DNA of 64,000 bases, from contig CP160629.1 of assembly GCA_038993745.2 (NCBI GenBank), forward strand, positions 1,116,001-1,180,000. Reading direction: 5' to 3'. Within the stretch, counting starts at the first letter, position 1. Each line of letters opens with the position of its first letter. The notes beneath the pieces were generated by a model. It worked only from the letters and a program-made list of their open reading frames with translations, was not told the DNA's origin and made no database searches. Made by a program: the position numbers and the translations under genes. This document shows, piece after piece, positions 50,545 through 59,913 of this stretch. This DNA comes from Aliivibrio fischeri (GTDB lineage Bacteria; Pseudomonadota; Gammaproteobacteria; Enterobacterales; Vibrionaceae).

Positions 50545-52254
50545 ATGATGCAAAAAGTAACAGAGTGGCTTATGCGAGATCCTGATCCTAAAACTCGTGA
50601 AGAGCTTCAGTGTTTGGTTGATAGTCATAATACACAAGAACTAGAAGAGCGTTTTCATTCACGTTTACAATTTGGTACGGCTGGTCTACGAGGTAAAGTC
50701 GGCGCAGGACCAAATAGAATGAATCGTTTAGTGATTCAAGAAACCGCTACTGGGTTGGGACATTACCTTATTGACCAAGTGAAAGATGCTAAGCAACGTG
50801 GTGTGGTTGTTGGTTACGATGGAAGAAATGATTCAAAGCAGTTTGCACATGATACCGCGAGTGTTTTAACAGCGCTTGGTATTAAGGTATTTTTAACATC
50901 AAAAGTAGCAGCAACACCGATCGTTGCTTTTGGTATTAAACATTTCAATGCGGCTGGTGCTGTGGTTGTTACAGCAAGTCATAACCCACCAGAATACAAT
51001 GGCTTTAAAGTGTACTGGGAAAATGGGGCGCAGATTATTCCACCACATGATTCTGGTATTGCGCAAACTATCGATATTGCAGCAACAAAATCGATTGTAA
51101 TGATGCCGTTAGATGAAGCCGAAGAAAAAGAGCTACTAGTTTGGTTAGAAGATGATTACTACCAAACATATCGAAATACAATGAACAGCAATAAATTGCT
51201 TTCTAATCATACTGATCCATCAAGTATAACTATTGCTTATACCGCAATGCATGGCGTGGGTGCTGATATGGCCGAAACGTTATTACGTGATGCAGGCTTT
51301 AACTATGTATTTAGTGTGGCAGAGCAAAGAGAGCCTGATGGTAATTTTCCAACAGTAAACTTCCCTAATCCTGAAGAGGCTGGCGCAATGGACATGGTGG
51401 AAGCATTAGCCGCTTCTGCTAATGCTGATATTGCTTGTGCCAATGACCCTGATGCAGACCGATTTGCACTTGCTGCAAGAAAACCTGATGGTGGATATAA
51501 AATGCTGACTGGTGACCAAGTAGGTACTTTATTTGGACATTATTTACTAACGCATACAGAAGCAAGCGGGAAACTGGTTGGTAATACGATTGTGTCATCA
51601 ACGTTACTTAAAAAAATTGCAGAGTCGATGGGAGCTGAATACTTCCAAACATTAACGGGTTTTAAATGGTTAACGAATGTCGCTATGCAAAAAGAGACGA
51701 ATGAAAAACAATTTTTATTCGCTTACGAAGAAGCACTTGGTTATACCATTGGGAGTCAAGTTTGGGACAAAGATGGTTTATCTGCTTTAGTTGTCTTTGC
51801 ACAATTAACGGCGGAATTGGCGACGAAAGGTAAGTGTGTATGGGATCAATTAGAAAGCATTTATCGTCAGCATGGCATTCATATTAATGCACAACGCAGT
51901 ATTGCTCTTGACCCTAGCTCTCCAGCAATAGGTGAACACTTGCGTGCAAATCAACCCACACACATTGCAGGTGTGAAGATAGATGTTGTCGAAGATTTAA
52001 AAGCATCATTACGTTACTTACCTAATGGGGCAACAGAATCGATCGATTTACCTGCGAGTGATGTACTTATTTATCATCTTGAGAATGGAGCTCGAATTAT
52101 CGTTCGTCCATCAGGAACAGAGCCTAAGTTGAAGTGTTATTACGAAGTAGTGGCAGATATCTCTGAAGGTGAGGATTATTTTGACAAACAAGTGCAAGCT
52201 CAAGCCGCGATGGATAATCTTATCGCTGAGCATCAAAAAAGCTTAACATTTTAA
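50545..52254 (+). CDS. Phosphoglucomutase/phosphomannomutase family (PGM2-like)
   Basis: The 569-residue alpha-D-phosphohexomutase has RLQFGTAGLRGKVGAGPNRMN, the active-site phosphoserine loop VVTASHNPPEYNGFKVY, the metal-binding ANDPDADRFALAAR, GYTIGSQVWDKDGLSA and the phosphate-binding VRPSGTEPKLKCYYE. Size and TAGLRG start match PGM2-type enzymes that act on glucose-1-phosphate or pentose phosphates. It is not GlmM, which is shorter. A strong terminator follows. Confidence 0.88.
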   Translation: MMQKVTEWLMRDPDPKTREELQCLVDSHNTQELEERFHSRLQFGTAGLRGKVGAGPNRMNRLVIQETATGLGHYLIDQVKDAKQRGVVVGYDGRNDSKQFAHDTASVLTALGIKVFLTSKVAATPIVAFGIKHFNAAGAVVVTASHNPPEYNGFKVYWENGAQIIPPHDSGIAQTIDIAATKSIVMMPLDEAEEKELLVWLEDDYYQTYRNTMNSNKLLSNHTDPSSITIAYTAMHGVGADMAETLLRDAGFNYVFSVAEQREPDGNFPTVNFPNPEEAGAMDMVEALAASANADIACANDPDADRFALAARKPDGGYKMLTGDQVGTLFGHYLLTHTEASGKLVGNTIVSSTLLKKIAESMGAEYFQTLTGFKWLTNVAMQKETNEKQFLFAYEEALGYTIGSQVWDKDGLSALVVFAQLTAELATKGKCVWDQLESIYRQHGIHINAQRSIALDPSSPAIGEHLRANQPTHIAGVKIDVVEDLKASLRYLPNGATESIDLPASDVLIYHLENGARIIVRPSGTEPKLKCYYEVVADISEGEDYFDKQVQAQAAMDNLIAEHQKSLTF

Positions 52255-52265
52255 CGTGAGATGAA

Positions 52266-52302
52266 ATAAAAACGGCGAGGATAGAACCTCGCCGTTTTTT
52301 TA
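52266..52302. terminator. Bidirectional terminator after the phosphohexomutase
   Basis: AAAACGGCGAGG and CCTCGCCGTTTT pair around ATAGAA, with A runs on one side and seven Ts on the other. It serves both converging genes. Confidence 0.92.
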
Positions 52303-52934
52303 TGCGGTTACAAAAGAACTTAACATCCATACGGCTAGAATGATGAATATTCCGCCCATAAATTTATGTTGGTACGTTCTAAACTTAACGTTATTAAGTA
52401 ATGATTTACCAAGAGTGCCAACCAATGCAACAAGCAGTAAATTAAACAGTAAACCAAGCACATTTAGTAATAGGCCAAGAGCGAGCATCTGCTCTCCAGA
52501 CGTTGCTGTAATGTTTGTTGAAACAAATTGAGGTAAAAACATTACAAAGAAAACAAGTGCTTTTGGGTTTAATAGATTACTTACTAATGCTCGTTGATAA
52601 AAGGTAGTCGCCATTTTAGAACCATCAGTTAATTCAGGTGCTTCATCTGCTTCTGCTCGGATGCAATCCCATCCCATTTTTAGTAAGTACATACCACCAA
52701 GAAGGTGTAATGCTTTTAATGCAAGAGGGCTCATTGCGATAAGAGCTGATACACAAGAGCTGCTAATAACGTCAAAATAATACCTGACGTTGCATTCCCT
52801 AAGCTTGCAAATAATCCTACTTTTCGTCCATAGCTCATGCTTGAACTTGCAATAAGTAGCATATCTGGACCTGGAAGTAATAAGAGGGCAATAACAGCAG
52901 TCAAATAAACTGGAAGAATAGTAATATCAATCAT
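52300..52934 (-). pseudogene. LysE/RhtB family amino-acid exporter, frameshifted
   Basis: The first frame from ATG 52934 reads IALLLLPGPDMLLIASSSMSYGRKVG, the LysE-family N-terminal signature, and stops after AALVYQLLSQ. One G missing near 52753 explains it: with it, LLAALGVSALIAMSPLALKALHLLGGMYLLKMG continues to 52300, giving 211 residues, normal for RhtB-type exporters. YQRALVSNLLNPKALVFFVMFLPQF is also characteristic. The likely role is export of homoserine, threonine or similar. The frameshift is probably a sequencing error. Confidence 0.85.
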
Positions 52935-53103
52935 TATTTTATTTTGAATTATAAATAAGAGGGCGGATTTTATAGTAGAGTAATCCAGATTTCCATTCTT
53001 AAAGATTCAAAATAGAATAAAAAATCAGCATATTAAATATTATAAATAATATTGTTAATATATGGTTGTGCTATTGATTGTTAATTGTATTTAATTAAAG
53101 ACG

Positions 53104-53718
53104 TTACCTTGCAACCCATTCCGTTTCTATTAGTGTTTTTCCATCTAATTTTAATCGAGCAAGAAAGATATCCCCCATGTGTATTTCGCCTACACCTTGT
53201 GGGGTGCCTGTCATAACGACATCACCATCACATAATTGGGTATAACTTTTTAAGTCATTTAAAATCGTTTCAGGAGAATAAATCATTTGGCTTACGCTGC
53301 CACATTGAACTCGCATACTATTAATAAATAATTCGATTTGGAGTGCATCGATATTAAGGTTATCAATAGGGATAAAACGGCTGAAGATAGCAGAACCATT
53401 AAATGCTTTTGCTCGTTCCCAAGGTAATCCTTTACTTTTAAGTTCAGCTTGTAAGTCACGTTTGGTTAAATCGAGCCCAATGGCCACTGCATTTAATTGT
53501 TCATCTTTAATTAGGAAACAAATTTCAGCTTCATAATGTAAGCGTTCTTGATGGAATGAACTTAAAGTAGAAGTGATGCAGGAATTGGGTTTATTAAATA
53601 CCACCATTTGATCAGGAATCGAATTATTAAGTTCACTAATATGATCAATATAATTGCGACCGATACACAGCAACTTAGTTGGGGTGATCAGCTGTTCTCC
53701 AAAACGAATGGTATTCAT
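53104..53718 (-). CDS. Fumarylacetoacetate hydrolase family protein
   Basis: The 204-residue protein has the FAH-fold pattern: CIGRNYIDHISELNNS, VVFNKPNSCITS, HYEAEICFLIKD with the metal-binding Glu, and GDVVMTGTPQGVGEIHMGD. Such enzymes (YcgM-like) hydrolyse or decarboxylate acylpyruvates or related 2-oxo acids. Compared with typical 215-220-residue members it is slightly short in the middle. AAGGAAA precedes the ATG. It seems monocistronic. Confidence 0.83.
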   Translation of the reverse strand: MNTIRFGEQLITPTKLLCIGRNYIDHISELNNSIPDQMVVFNKPNSCITSTLSSFHQERLHYEAEICFLIKDEQLNAVAIGLDLTKRDLQAELKSKGLPWERAKAFNGSAIFSRFIPIDNLNIDALQIELFINSMRVQCGSVSQMIYSPETILNDLKSYTQLCDGDVVMTGTPQGVGEIHMGDIFLARLKLDGKTLIETEWVAR

Positions 53719-53998
53719 TGCTTTTCCTTAGCACAAAAATAATTCGAAATTGTATCGTGAAATTATTTCAATTACGTTTAATTTTATTAGAATTTATTAA
53801 AAATTCGACATTTAGCTAAAAAATAGAAAATACTGTCATGCAATGGTCAATATCATTTAAATAATAAAAATAACTGAAGTAAGGTCACGAATCGTTATTT
53901 TATGTCGTCTTATTTATGATAATAAAATAAATTTCCCTGTTATATTCTGATCAGTCGGTTACCGGCTAAATCTAATAATAAGTAAATAAGGGAATTTT
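53719..53998. other. Upstream region of the chitinase gene
   Basis: AT-rich spacer of 280 bases between two divergent genes. CAGTCGGTTACCGGCTAA at 53952 contains a short palindrome (CGGTTACCG), which might be an operator near the chitinase start. AAGGGA is the ribosome binding site. No gene is visible. Confidence 0.4.
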
Positions 53999-55666
53999 AT
54001 GAAACTAAATAGTCTGTGCATTGCAGTTATGCTTGCGACCTCTGCTTATGTAAATGCTGCTGAAATATATAACCAAGAGCAAAGCTATCAAGCTGGTAGC
54101 CAAGTATCATTTAATGGGGATATATATGAAGCTAAATGGTGGGCAAATCCGGGTCAAAGTCCTGCTGATGTTGCTGCAAATCCATGGGATACACCTTGGG
54201 AGCTTATCTCAGAAGGAGATGGTGTAACGCCTCCGCCACCCGTTGTTGATCCTGAAGAGCCTGAGGTTGAATTACCTGAAGGAGATTATCCTCAATATAA
54301 AGAGGGTGAAAAATACAAAGGTGGTGATGTTGTTCAAAACGAAAATCAATTATACCGTTGTAAAACAGGCGTTACAGCTACTTGGTGTTCAGGAGCCGCT
54401 TGGGCCTATGCTCCAGGAACAGGTACTGCATGGGTAGACGCTTGGGAAAAAATTACTGAAGATGATCTTGTTCCACCAGTAGACCCAGAAATTCCACCAG
54501 TTGATCCTGAAGTTCCTCCAACGGGCGGAGACTATAAAGTAAATCAATCTGCATTGGATGCTAAAGAAGCGGAATTAACAAATTTTGATGTAATGAATGA
54601 TGTAAAAGCATCCATTGCCACATTAGATAATGAATCTGTTGAACGCATTATTCCTGGTGCAGAATCAAACCCTGAGAACGTAAAACGTATTGAGCAAATT
54701 GTTTCTGAAAGTACATGGAATTTCTTATTCCCTAAGCGTGCTCCTGAATATACATACCGTCATTTCTTGCAGGCAACGGGTAAATTCCCAGCTTTCTGTG
54801 GTACTTATGAAGATGGACGTGACTCTGATGCTATCTGTAAAAAGTCACTAGCAACTATGTTTGCTCATTTTACTCAAGAGACCGGTGGACATACTGCTCA
54901 TTGGGAAGTGCCTGAGTGGCGTCAAGGTTTAGTTCATGTTCGTGAGATGGGCTGGACTGAAGAAATGCGTGGTGGCTATAACGGTGAATGTAATCCTGAC
55001 GTATGGCAGGGGCAAACATGGCCATGTGGTACGTTTGATAACGGCGAATTTAAATCATACTTTGGCCGTGGAGCGAAGCAGTTAAGTTATAACTACAACT
55101 ACGGACCGTTTTCTGATGCGATGTTTGGTACCGTTCGAACTCTGTTAGATAACCCTGAAATGGTGGCAGATACGTGGTTAAACCTGTCTTCAGCGGTCTT
55201 TTTCTTTGTTTATCCACAACCACCAAAGCCAAGCATGTTGCATGTTATTGATGGAACATGGCAACCAAACCAAGCAGATTTAAATAATGGCTTAGTTCCT
55301 GGGTTTGGTGTAACCACTCAGATCATTAATGGTGGTGTTGAGTGTGGTGGCAGTGTTGAAGTCGCACAATCGTTAAATCGTATTAAATATTACAAAGAAA
55401 TGGCAAATTACCTAGGTGTGCCAATTGAAGATACCGAAATACTTGGTTGTAAAGGCATGAAGCAGTTTGATGCTGCAGGCGCTGGAGCGGTTAATATTTA
55501 CTGGGAGCAAGATTGGGGATGGTCAAGTGAAACGCCAGATGGTAAAGCTTACGCATGTCAATTAGTAGGTTATCAAACACCTCATTCGGCATTTAAGTTC
55601 CGCGATTATACTAAATGTGTAGAAGCGAACTTCCCGAATATTGAAGTAATTAATGATGTAGATTAA
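53999..55666 (+). CDS. Secreted GH19 chitinase with two CBM5/12 chitin-binding domains
   Basis: The 555-residue protein has a signal peptide (about residues 1-21), a first CBM5/12 domain (IYNQEQSYQAGSQVSFNGDIYEAKWW, 22-72), a Pro/Glu linker, a second carbohydrate-binding domain (KYKGGDVVQNENQLYRCK, 97-157), another Pro-rich linker and a GH19 catalytic domain from about 215 (MFAHFTQETGGHTAHWEVPEW with the catalytic Glu, FGRGAKQLSYNYNYGPFSDAMFG). GH19 enzymes hydrolyse chitin with inversion. It would be exported by Sec and probably type II secretion. It supports a marine chitin-degrading lifestyle. Confidence 0.92.
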   Translation: MKLNSLCIAVMLATSAYVNAAEIYNQEQSYQAGSQVSFNGDIYEAKWWANPGQSPADVAANPWDTPWELISEGDGVTPPPPVVDPEEPEVELPEGDYPQYKEGEKYKGGDVVQNENQLYRCKTGVTATWCSGAAWAYAPGTGTAWVDAWEKITEDDLVPPVDPEIPPVDPEVPPTGGDYKVNQSALDAKEAELTNFDVMNDVKASIATLDNESVERIIPGAESNPENVKRIEQIVSESTWNFLFPKRAPEYTYRHFLQATGKFPAFCGTYEDGRDSDAICKKSLATMFAHFTQETGGHTAHWEVPEWRQGLVHVREMGWTEEMRGGYNGECNPDVWQGQTWPCGTFDNGEFKSYFGRGAKQLSYNYNYGPFSDAMFGTVRTLLDNPEMVADTWLNLSSAVFFFVYPQPPKPSMLHVIDGTWQPNQADLNNGLVPGFGVTTQIINGGVECGGSVEVAQSLNRIKYYKEMANYLGVPIEDTEILGCKGMKQFDAAGAGAVNIYWEQDWGWSSETPDGKAYACQLVGYQTPHSAFKFRDYTKCVEANFPNIEVINDVD

Positions 55667-55682
55667 TTAGTTAAATAAAGAT

Positions 55683-55719
55683 AAACACCTTCCAGATGGT
55701 TTTGGAAGGTGTTTTTTAT
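55683..55719 (+). terminator. Terminator after the chitinase gene
   Basis: AACACCTTCCA and TGGAAGGTGTT pair around GATGGTTT, followed by Ts. Confidence 0.9.
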
Positions 55720-55831
55720 TTTTGCAATATAAATAACCATTTTTATATTGTGGTTATTGAGAGAGTAGTCACTTAAATAAGATGGAGAGTTTGTAATATC
55801 GTTGTTTTATCAATCGTTTTGGATTAAAGCA

Positions 55832-57061
55832 ATGAATGTAGTAGAACGTTTCTTAGGTTACACAAAGATTAATACGACAACAAACCAAGCTAATGGGGCC
55901 GCAGGCATTATGCCTTCAAGTGAAGGGCAATATGAATTGGCTTGTTTGGTTAAAAAAGAATTAGAAGCGCTAGGTTGTACAGATATTCTTCTTCGTGATA
56001 CCGCTATTCTTACGGCAACTCTGCCATCTAATACCGAAAAAAAATTACCAACCGTTGCTTTCTTTGGGCACCTTGATACCAGCTCTGAACGTACAGAAGA
56101 CACCCATGCCGTAGTGGTTCATTATAAAGGTGGCGATATTCCTCTCGCAACAGGGTCTGTTTTGTCTTTAGCTGAATATCCAGAACTAACTAATTATATT
56201 GGTCAAGACATCATTGTAAGTGACGGTCAATCATTATTAGGCGCAGATGATAAAGCAGCCATTGCCGCTATCTTAAATGCGTTACAGTTTTTTAAAGACA
56301 ACCCAGATGTTGAACATGGAACGGTTAAGGTTGGTTTTGTTCCTGATGAAGAACAAGGTCTTTTAGGGGCGAATGCTTTTGATGTTGACGGTTTTGGTGC
56401 TGATTTTGCGTACACTTTGGATTGCTGTGGCATTGGTGAGTTTGTATGTGAAAACTGGAATGCAGGTAATGCGGTTGTTACGTTTACGGGGCAGTCTGCA
56501 CACCCTATGAACTCTAAAGGTAATTTGATTAACTCTTTGTTACTGGCTAATTCATTTATGTCCCGTTTTCCTGAGAAAGAAACTCCTGAGCATACAGAAG
56601 GAAGAGAAGGCTATTACTGGATGAAGAAGTTGGCGGGAAATTCTGCCAAAACAGTGCTTAATATGGATATCAGAGATTTCACTGAATCAGGATATATGTA
56701 TCGTAAAGCCTTTATTGCTGAACAAGTTCGAATGTTCAATGAAGAAAACAATAACCGTGCAACTCTTGAATTAAGTGATCGTTACAGTAACGTTCATAAC
56801 TTCTTAAAAGGCTCCATGCTGCCAGTTGATCTTGCATTGGAAGCATATAAGGAAAATGGCATTGAACCTAAAGTTATACCGATGCGCGGCGGCTATGATG
56901 GTGCGGTTTTGTCTGAAAAAGGTTTGCCATGTCCTAACATTTTTACCGGCGCACATAACTTCCACTCAATATTTGAATACCTTCCTGTCCCATCTTTAAT
57001 TGCTGCAAGTAATGTCGTGAAAACAATCATTATTAACTTAACGAAACATGAAGAGGTGTAG
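55832..57061 (+). CDS. pepT: Peptidase T (tripeptide aminopeptidase)
   Basis: The 409-residue M20 metallopeptidase has the zinc-binding AFFGHLDTSSE, LLGADDKAAIAAI, the catalytic Glu pair in VPDEEQGLLGA, and FTGQSAHPMNSKGNLINS, with PMRGGYDGAVLSEKGLPCPNIFTGAHNFHS at the end. PepT releases N-terminal residues from tripeptides. I start at ATG 55832 (MNVVERFLGYTKINT); the frame extends 30 bases upstream without a ribosome binding site. dcuC follows after 2 bases, so they are one operon. Confidence 0.93.
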   Translation: MNVVERFLGYTKINTTTNQANGAAGIMPSSEGQYELACLVKKELEALGCTDILLRDTAILTATLPSNTEKKLPTVAFFGHLDTSSERTEDTHAVVVHYKGGDIPLATGSVLSLAEYPELTNYIGQDIIVSDGQSLLGADDKAAIAAILNALQFFKDNPDVEHGTVKVGFVPDEEQGLLGANAFDVDGFGADFAYTLDCCGIGEFVCENWNAGNAVVTFTGQSAHPMNSKGNLINSLLLANSFMSRFPEKETPEHTEGREGYYWMKKLAGNSAKTVLNMDIRDFTESGYMYRKAFIAEQVRMFNEENNNRATLELSDRYSNVHNFLKGSMLPVDLALEAYKENGIEPKVIPMRGGYDGAVLSEKGLPCPNIFTGAHNFHSIFEYLPVPSLIAASNVVKTIIINLTKHEEV

Positions 57062-57063
57062 TC

Positions 57064-58431
57064 ATGGCTTCGTTATTACTTGTTCTTATCGTTGTTGTAA
57101 TTGCGGCAAGGATGATTTTAAAGGGGTATAAAGCTGAACCTACTTTATTAATGTCAGGGATGGTATTGATTTTCGCAACTGGGCTTTTTGGCTGGGGGCC
57201 AATGTTGCCTGCTTCGGTTACATCGACTAATTTTTCAGGATTTGAGCCCTTTAAATACATACAATTTTTAATGGGGTATCGAGCGGGAGCGCTGGGGTTA
57301 ATGATTATGGCTCTGGTCGGTTTTGCTGATTATATGAGTCATATTGGAGCTAACGATGTTGTCGTTCGTTTAGCCACTAAGCCACTAAGTCGTATTCAAA
57401 ATAAAAACATTATGTTGTTCTTTGCTTACTGTATGGCAAGTATCTTACAACTGGCAATTCCTTCAGCTACCGGTCTTGGCGTGTTATTGATGGGAACACT
57501 TTATCCTGTGATGTTGGGATTGGGGATTTCTCGTGGTAGCGCCGCGGCGGTTATTGCTAGTTCATTAGCGGTAAGTTTTACGCCAACAGGGGTTGATGCA
57601 ATACGTGCAAGTGAAGCTTTAGGTATGGACTTGATGAGTTATGTTTCTCATTATCAAGCTCCAACATCGGTAGCAACAATGGTGGTTATCGGTATTATGC
57701 ATGTTATTTGGCAGACACAGGTTGATAAAAAGCATCCTGAACAATTCGAACAAGCATCAATTGAGCAGACACAAAAAGAGGAAGTGTTAGCACCTAGTTA
57801 TTATGTCATTTTACCTTTACTTCCTATTATTATGGCTGTTGTGTTTTCTAAATTGGTCATTTCAACGATCAATATGGATGTGACGACGATTGTATTTGTT
57901 TCAATGTTTGTTGCTATGTTGTGTGAATGCATAACGAAAAGAAGTTTAAAAACGGTTTTTGATGGTTTCAATGTGTTCTCAAAAGGAATGGGGAGTGCAT
58001 TTAGCAGTGTGGTTGTATTATTAGTTGCTGCTGGTGTTTTTGCTTATGGAATTCAAGCGACAGGAGCGATTACAAACCTAATCATGATGGCTAAATCAGT
58101 GGGTTTACCAAGTGTAGCGATGACGTTTGTTTTTGCTGTAGTGACGTTAATGGCTGCGGTAATCATGGGGTCGGGGAATGCGCCATTCTTGGCGTTTGTT
58201 GAGTTAATTCCTACTATAGCTTCCAGTATGGGAGCCAACGCAGCGGCAATGCTAATGCCAATGCAACAAGCCTCAGCAATAGGTCGAGCAATGTCTCCTG
58301 TTTCTGCTGTTGTTATTGCTTCAGCAACGGGTGCCAAGTTAAGTCCATTTGAAGTTGCAAAGCGAACATCTGTTCCAGTCTTAGTAGGCTTTGTGTTTCA
58401 TTTTGTTATTGTTTACGCTTTTTATAGCTAA
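57064..58431 (+). CDS. dcuC: DcuC-family C4-dicarboxylate transporter
   Basis: The 455-residue protein, with about twelve hydrophobic spans, shows the DcuC pattern: AGALGLMIMALVGFADYMSHIGAND, IPSATGLGVLLMGTLYPVM, VSFTPTGVDAIRASEALGMD and MGSGNAPFLAFVELIP, with QQASAIGRAMSPVSAVVIASA near the end. DcuC exports succinate or exchanges C4-dicarboxylates in anaerobic growth. GAAGAGGTG precedes the ATG. It is co-transcribed with pepT, suggesting that peptide-derived aspartate or fumarate feeds anaerobic respiration. Confidence 0.9.
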   Translation: MASLLLVLIVVVIAARMILKGYKAEPTLLMSGMVLIFATGLFGWGPMLPASVTSTNFSGFEPFKYIQFLMGYRAGALGLMIMALVGFADYMSHIGANDVVVRLATKPLSRIQNKNIMLFFAYCMASILQLAIPSATGLGVLLMGTLYPVMLGLGISRGSAAAVIASSLAVSFTPTGVDAIRASEALGMDLMSYVSHYQAPTSVATMVVIGIMHVIWQTQVDKKHPEQFEQASIEQTQKEEVLAPSYYVILPLLPIIMAVVFSKLVISTINMDVTTIVFVSMFVAMLCECITKRSLKTVFDGFNVFSKGMGSAFSSVVVLLVAAGVFAYGIQATGAITNLIMMAKSVGLPSVAMTFVFAVVTLMAAVIMGSGNAPFLAFVELIPTIASSMGANAAAMLMPMQQASAIGRAMSPVSAVVIASATGAKLSPFEVAKRTSVPVLVGFVFHFVIVYAFYS

Positions 58432-58458
58432 ATAGTTAATCAAATAAGTACTATCATA

Positions 58459-58511
58459 ATAAAAAGCCACACTACCTAAAATTCCCAAAATAGGTATGTG
58501 TGGCTTTATTA
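58459..58511. terminator. Bidirectional terminator between dcuC and the purA paralog
   Basis: AAAGCCACAC.ACCTA pairs with TAGGTATGTGTGGCTTT, giving a long stem with A runs on the left and Ts on the right. Confidence 0.9.
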
Positions 58512-58521
58512 GTTTATTAGA

Positions 58522-59778
58522 TTAACGGATGATAATTTGCTCACGCTCAGGACCAACAGATACCATGCTTACTGGCACTCCCATTAACTCTTCAATACGT
58601 AATACATAAGCTTGAGCCGCTTTTGGTAGGCTTTCAAAAGTACGACAACCTGTAATATCTTCTTCCCATGCTTCCATTTTTTCGTACACAGGACTTAATG
58701 CTGATGTTTGAGGCCAAATAGGGTTCTCAGTGTGCTCACCAGCATAAGAAGTACAGATTCTAAGATCTGCCATACCACTTAAACAGTCGATTTTTGTTAA
58801 TGCGATTTCCGTTGCTGCTTGCAGTTCAACACCGTTGCGTGTTGCTACCGCATCAAAGTAACCCATATCACGCGGACGACCTGTTACTGCACCATACTCG
58901 TTAGCTGCTTCACGGAAGTTATCTTGCTCTTCCATTGCAGTGACTAATGTACCTGTACCAACCGAAGAACTAAACGATTTCGCCACAGCAATAACACGTT
59001 CAGGACGTAACGCAGGTAAGCCACTGCCGATTCCAGCATAAGCTGCCGTAACATTTGAAGACGTAGTCCATGGGTATTCACCGTAAACTAAATCACGGCC
59101 TGCACCTAGTTGTGCTTCAAACAATAAGTTTGCGTCGTTTTTCTGCATTACTTTTAGTGGTTCAGTAACATTACAAATAAATTCACGCCAAGGAGCAGTC
59201 ACTTCTAATAACCATTCTGTCATTTCTTCAGCGGTTTGGCTGAAGTCACAAGTAGGATAAAGCGCTTTCAGCTGTGGCATTTTCCAATCAAGCATGAATT
59301 TAATACGCTCAAGAAGTACATCAGGTTGTTTTAGCCAACCAACAAGAATGCCTTTTTTCATAACACGGTCGCCGTATGCAGGAGCAATACCTTGACGAGT
59401 AGAACCGTAAGCACCATCACCTAAACGTAATTCTTCTAATGTATCTTCAAGTGCATGGATTGGAAGGCAAAGTGTTGCACGATCAGAAATGTGCATTTTA
59501 ACTTCGATGCCAGCGGCTTTTACTTCAGCAATTTCTTCACTTAATGCTGCAGGGCTAATAACCATGCCAGGGCCAAGAACCGCTGTACAGTTTGGGTTAA
59601 AAATACCGCTTGGAAGTTGGTGTAGCTTAAAGGTACCAAAGTCATTTACAACGGTATGACCGGCGTTATTACCACCTTGAAAACGAATACTTGCAGCCGC
59701 TTCAGCAGCAAGAAAATCAACGATGCGGCCTTTACCTTCATCGCCCCAATTAGCACCAACAACAACAATAGACGGCAT
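58522..59778 (-). CDS. Divergent adenylosuccinate synthetase (PurA paralog)
   Basis: The 418-residue protein has the PurA fold (VVVGANWGDEGKGRIVDFL, GGNNAGHTVV, YGSTRQGIAPAYGDRV, PWTTSSNVTAAYAGIG, VTGRPRDMGYFDA, TKIDCL) and keeps the catalytic Asp and the P-loop. It differs from standard PurA at many conserved places: FEAQLGAGRDLVYGEYPW replaces the usual FEGAQG..LD.DHGTYPF, and GYFDAVATRNGVELQ replaces the usual block after GRPRR. It is likely a second copy; the housekeeping purA lies elsewhere in vibrios. A LysR gene is divergent at 59914. The substrate may differ from IMP. Confidence 0.82.
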   Translation of the reverse strand: MPSIVVVGANWGDEGKGRIVDFLAAEAAASIRFQGGNNAGHTVVNDFGTFKLHQLPSGIFNPNCTAVLGPGMVISPAALSEEIAEVKAAGIEVKMHISDRATLCLPIHALEDTLEELRLGDGAYGSTRQGIAPAYGDRVMKKGILVGWLKQPDVLLERIKFMLDWKMPQLKALYPTCDFSQTAEEMTEWLLEVTAPWREFICNVTEPLKVMQKNDANLLFEAQLGAGRDLVYGEYPWTTSSNVTAAYAGIGSGLPALRPERVIAVAKSFSSSVGTGTLVTAMEEQDNFREAANEYGAVTGRPRDMGYFDAVATRNGVELQAATEIALTKIDCLSGMADLRICTSYAGEHTENPIWPQTSALSPVYEKMEAWEEDITGCRTFESLPKAAQAYVLRIEELMGVPVSMVSVGPEREQIIIR

Positions 59779-59913
59779 AACACAAACTCCTTAATGATTA
59801 AGACACTATCCTAATATCAGATTTGCAATATGAGAAATTAATTATAATTATCGACTTGATAAGAAATCCATATATCATATTGAGTGAAATATATTCAAAA
59901 AGAGAGTATGAGC

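Noticed and set aside
58522..59778. PurZ-type synthetase for 2-aminoadenine DNA
   Set aside because: The catalytic Asp in WGDEGKG, which I recall as changed in PurZ, is retained, and no phage replication genes are nearby.
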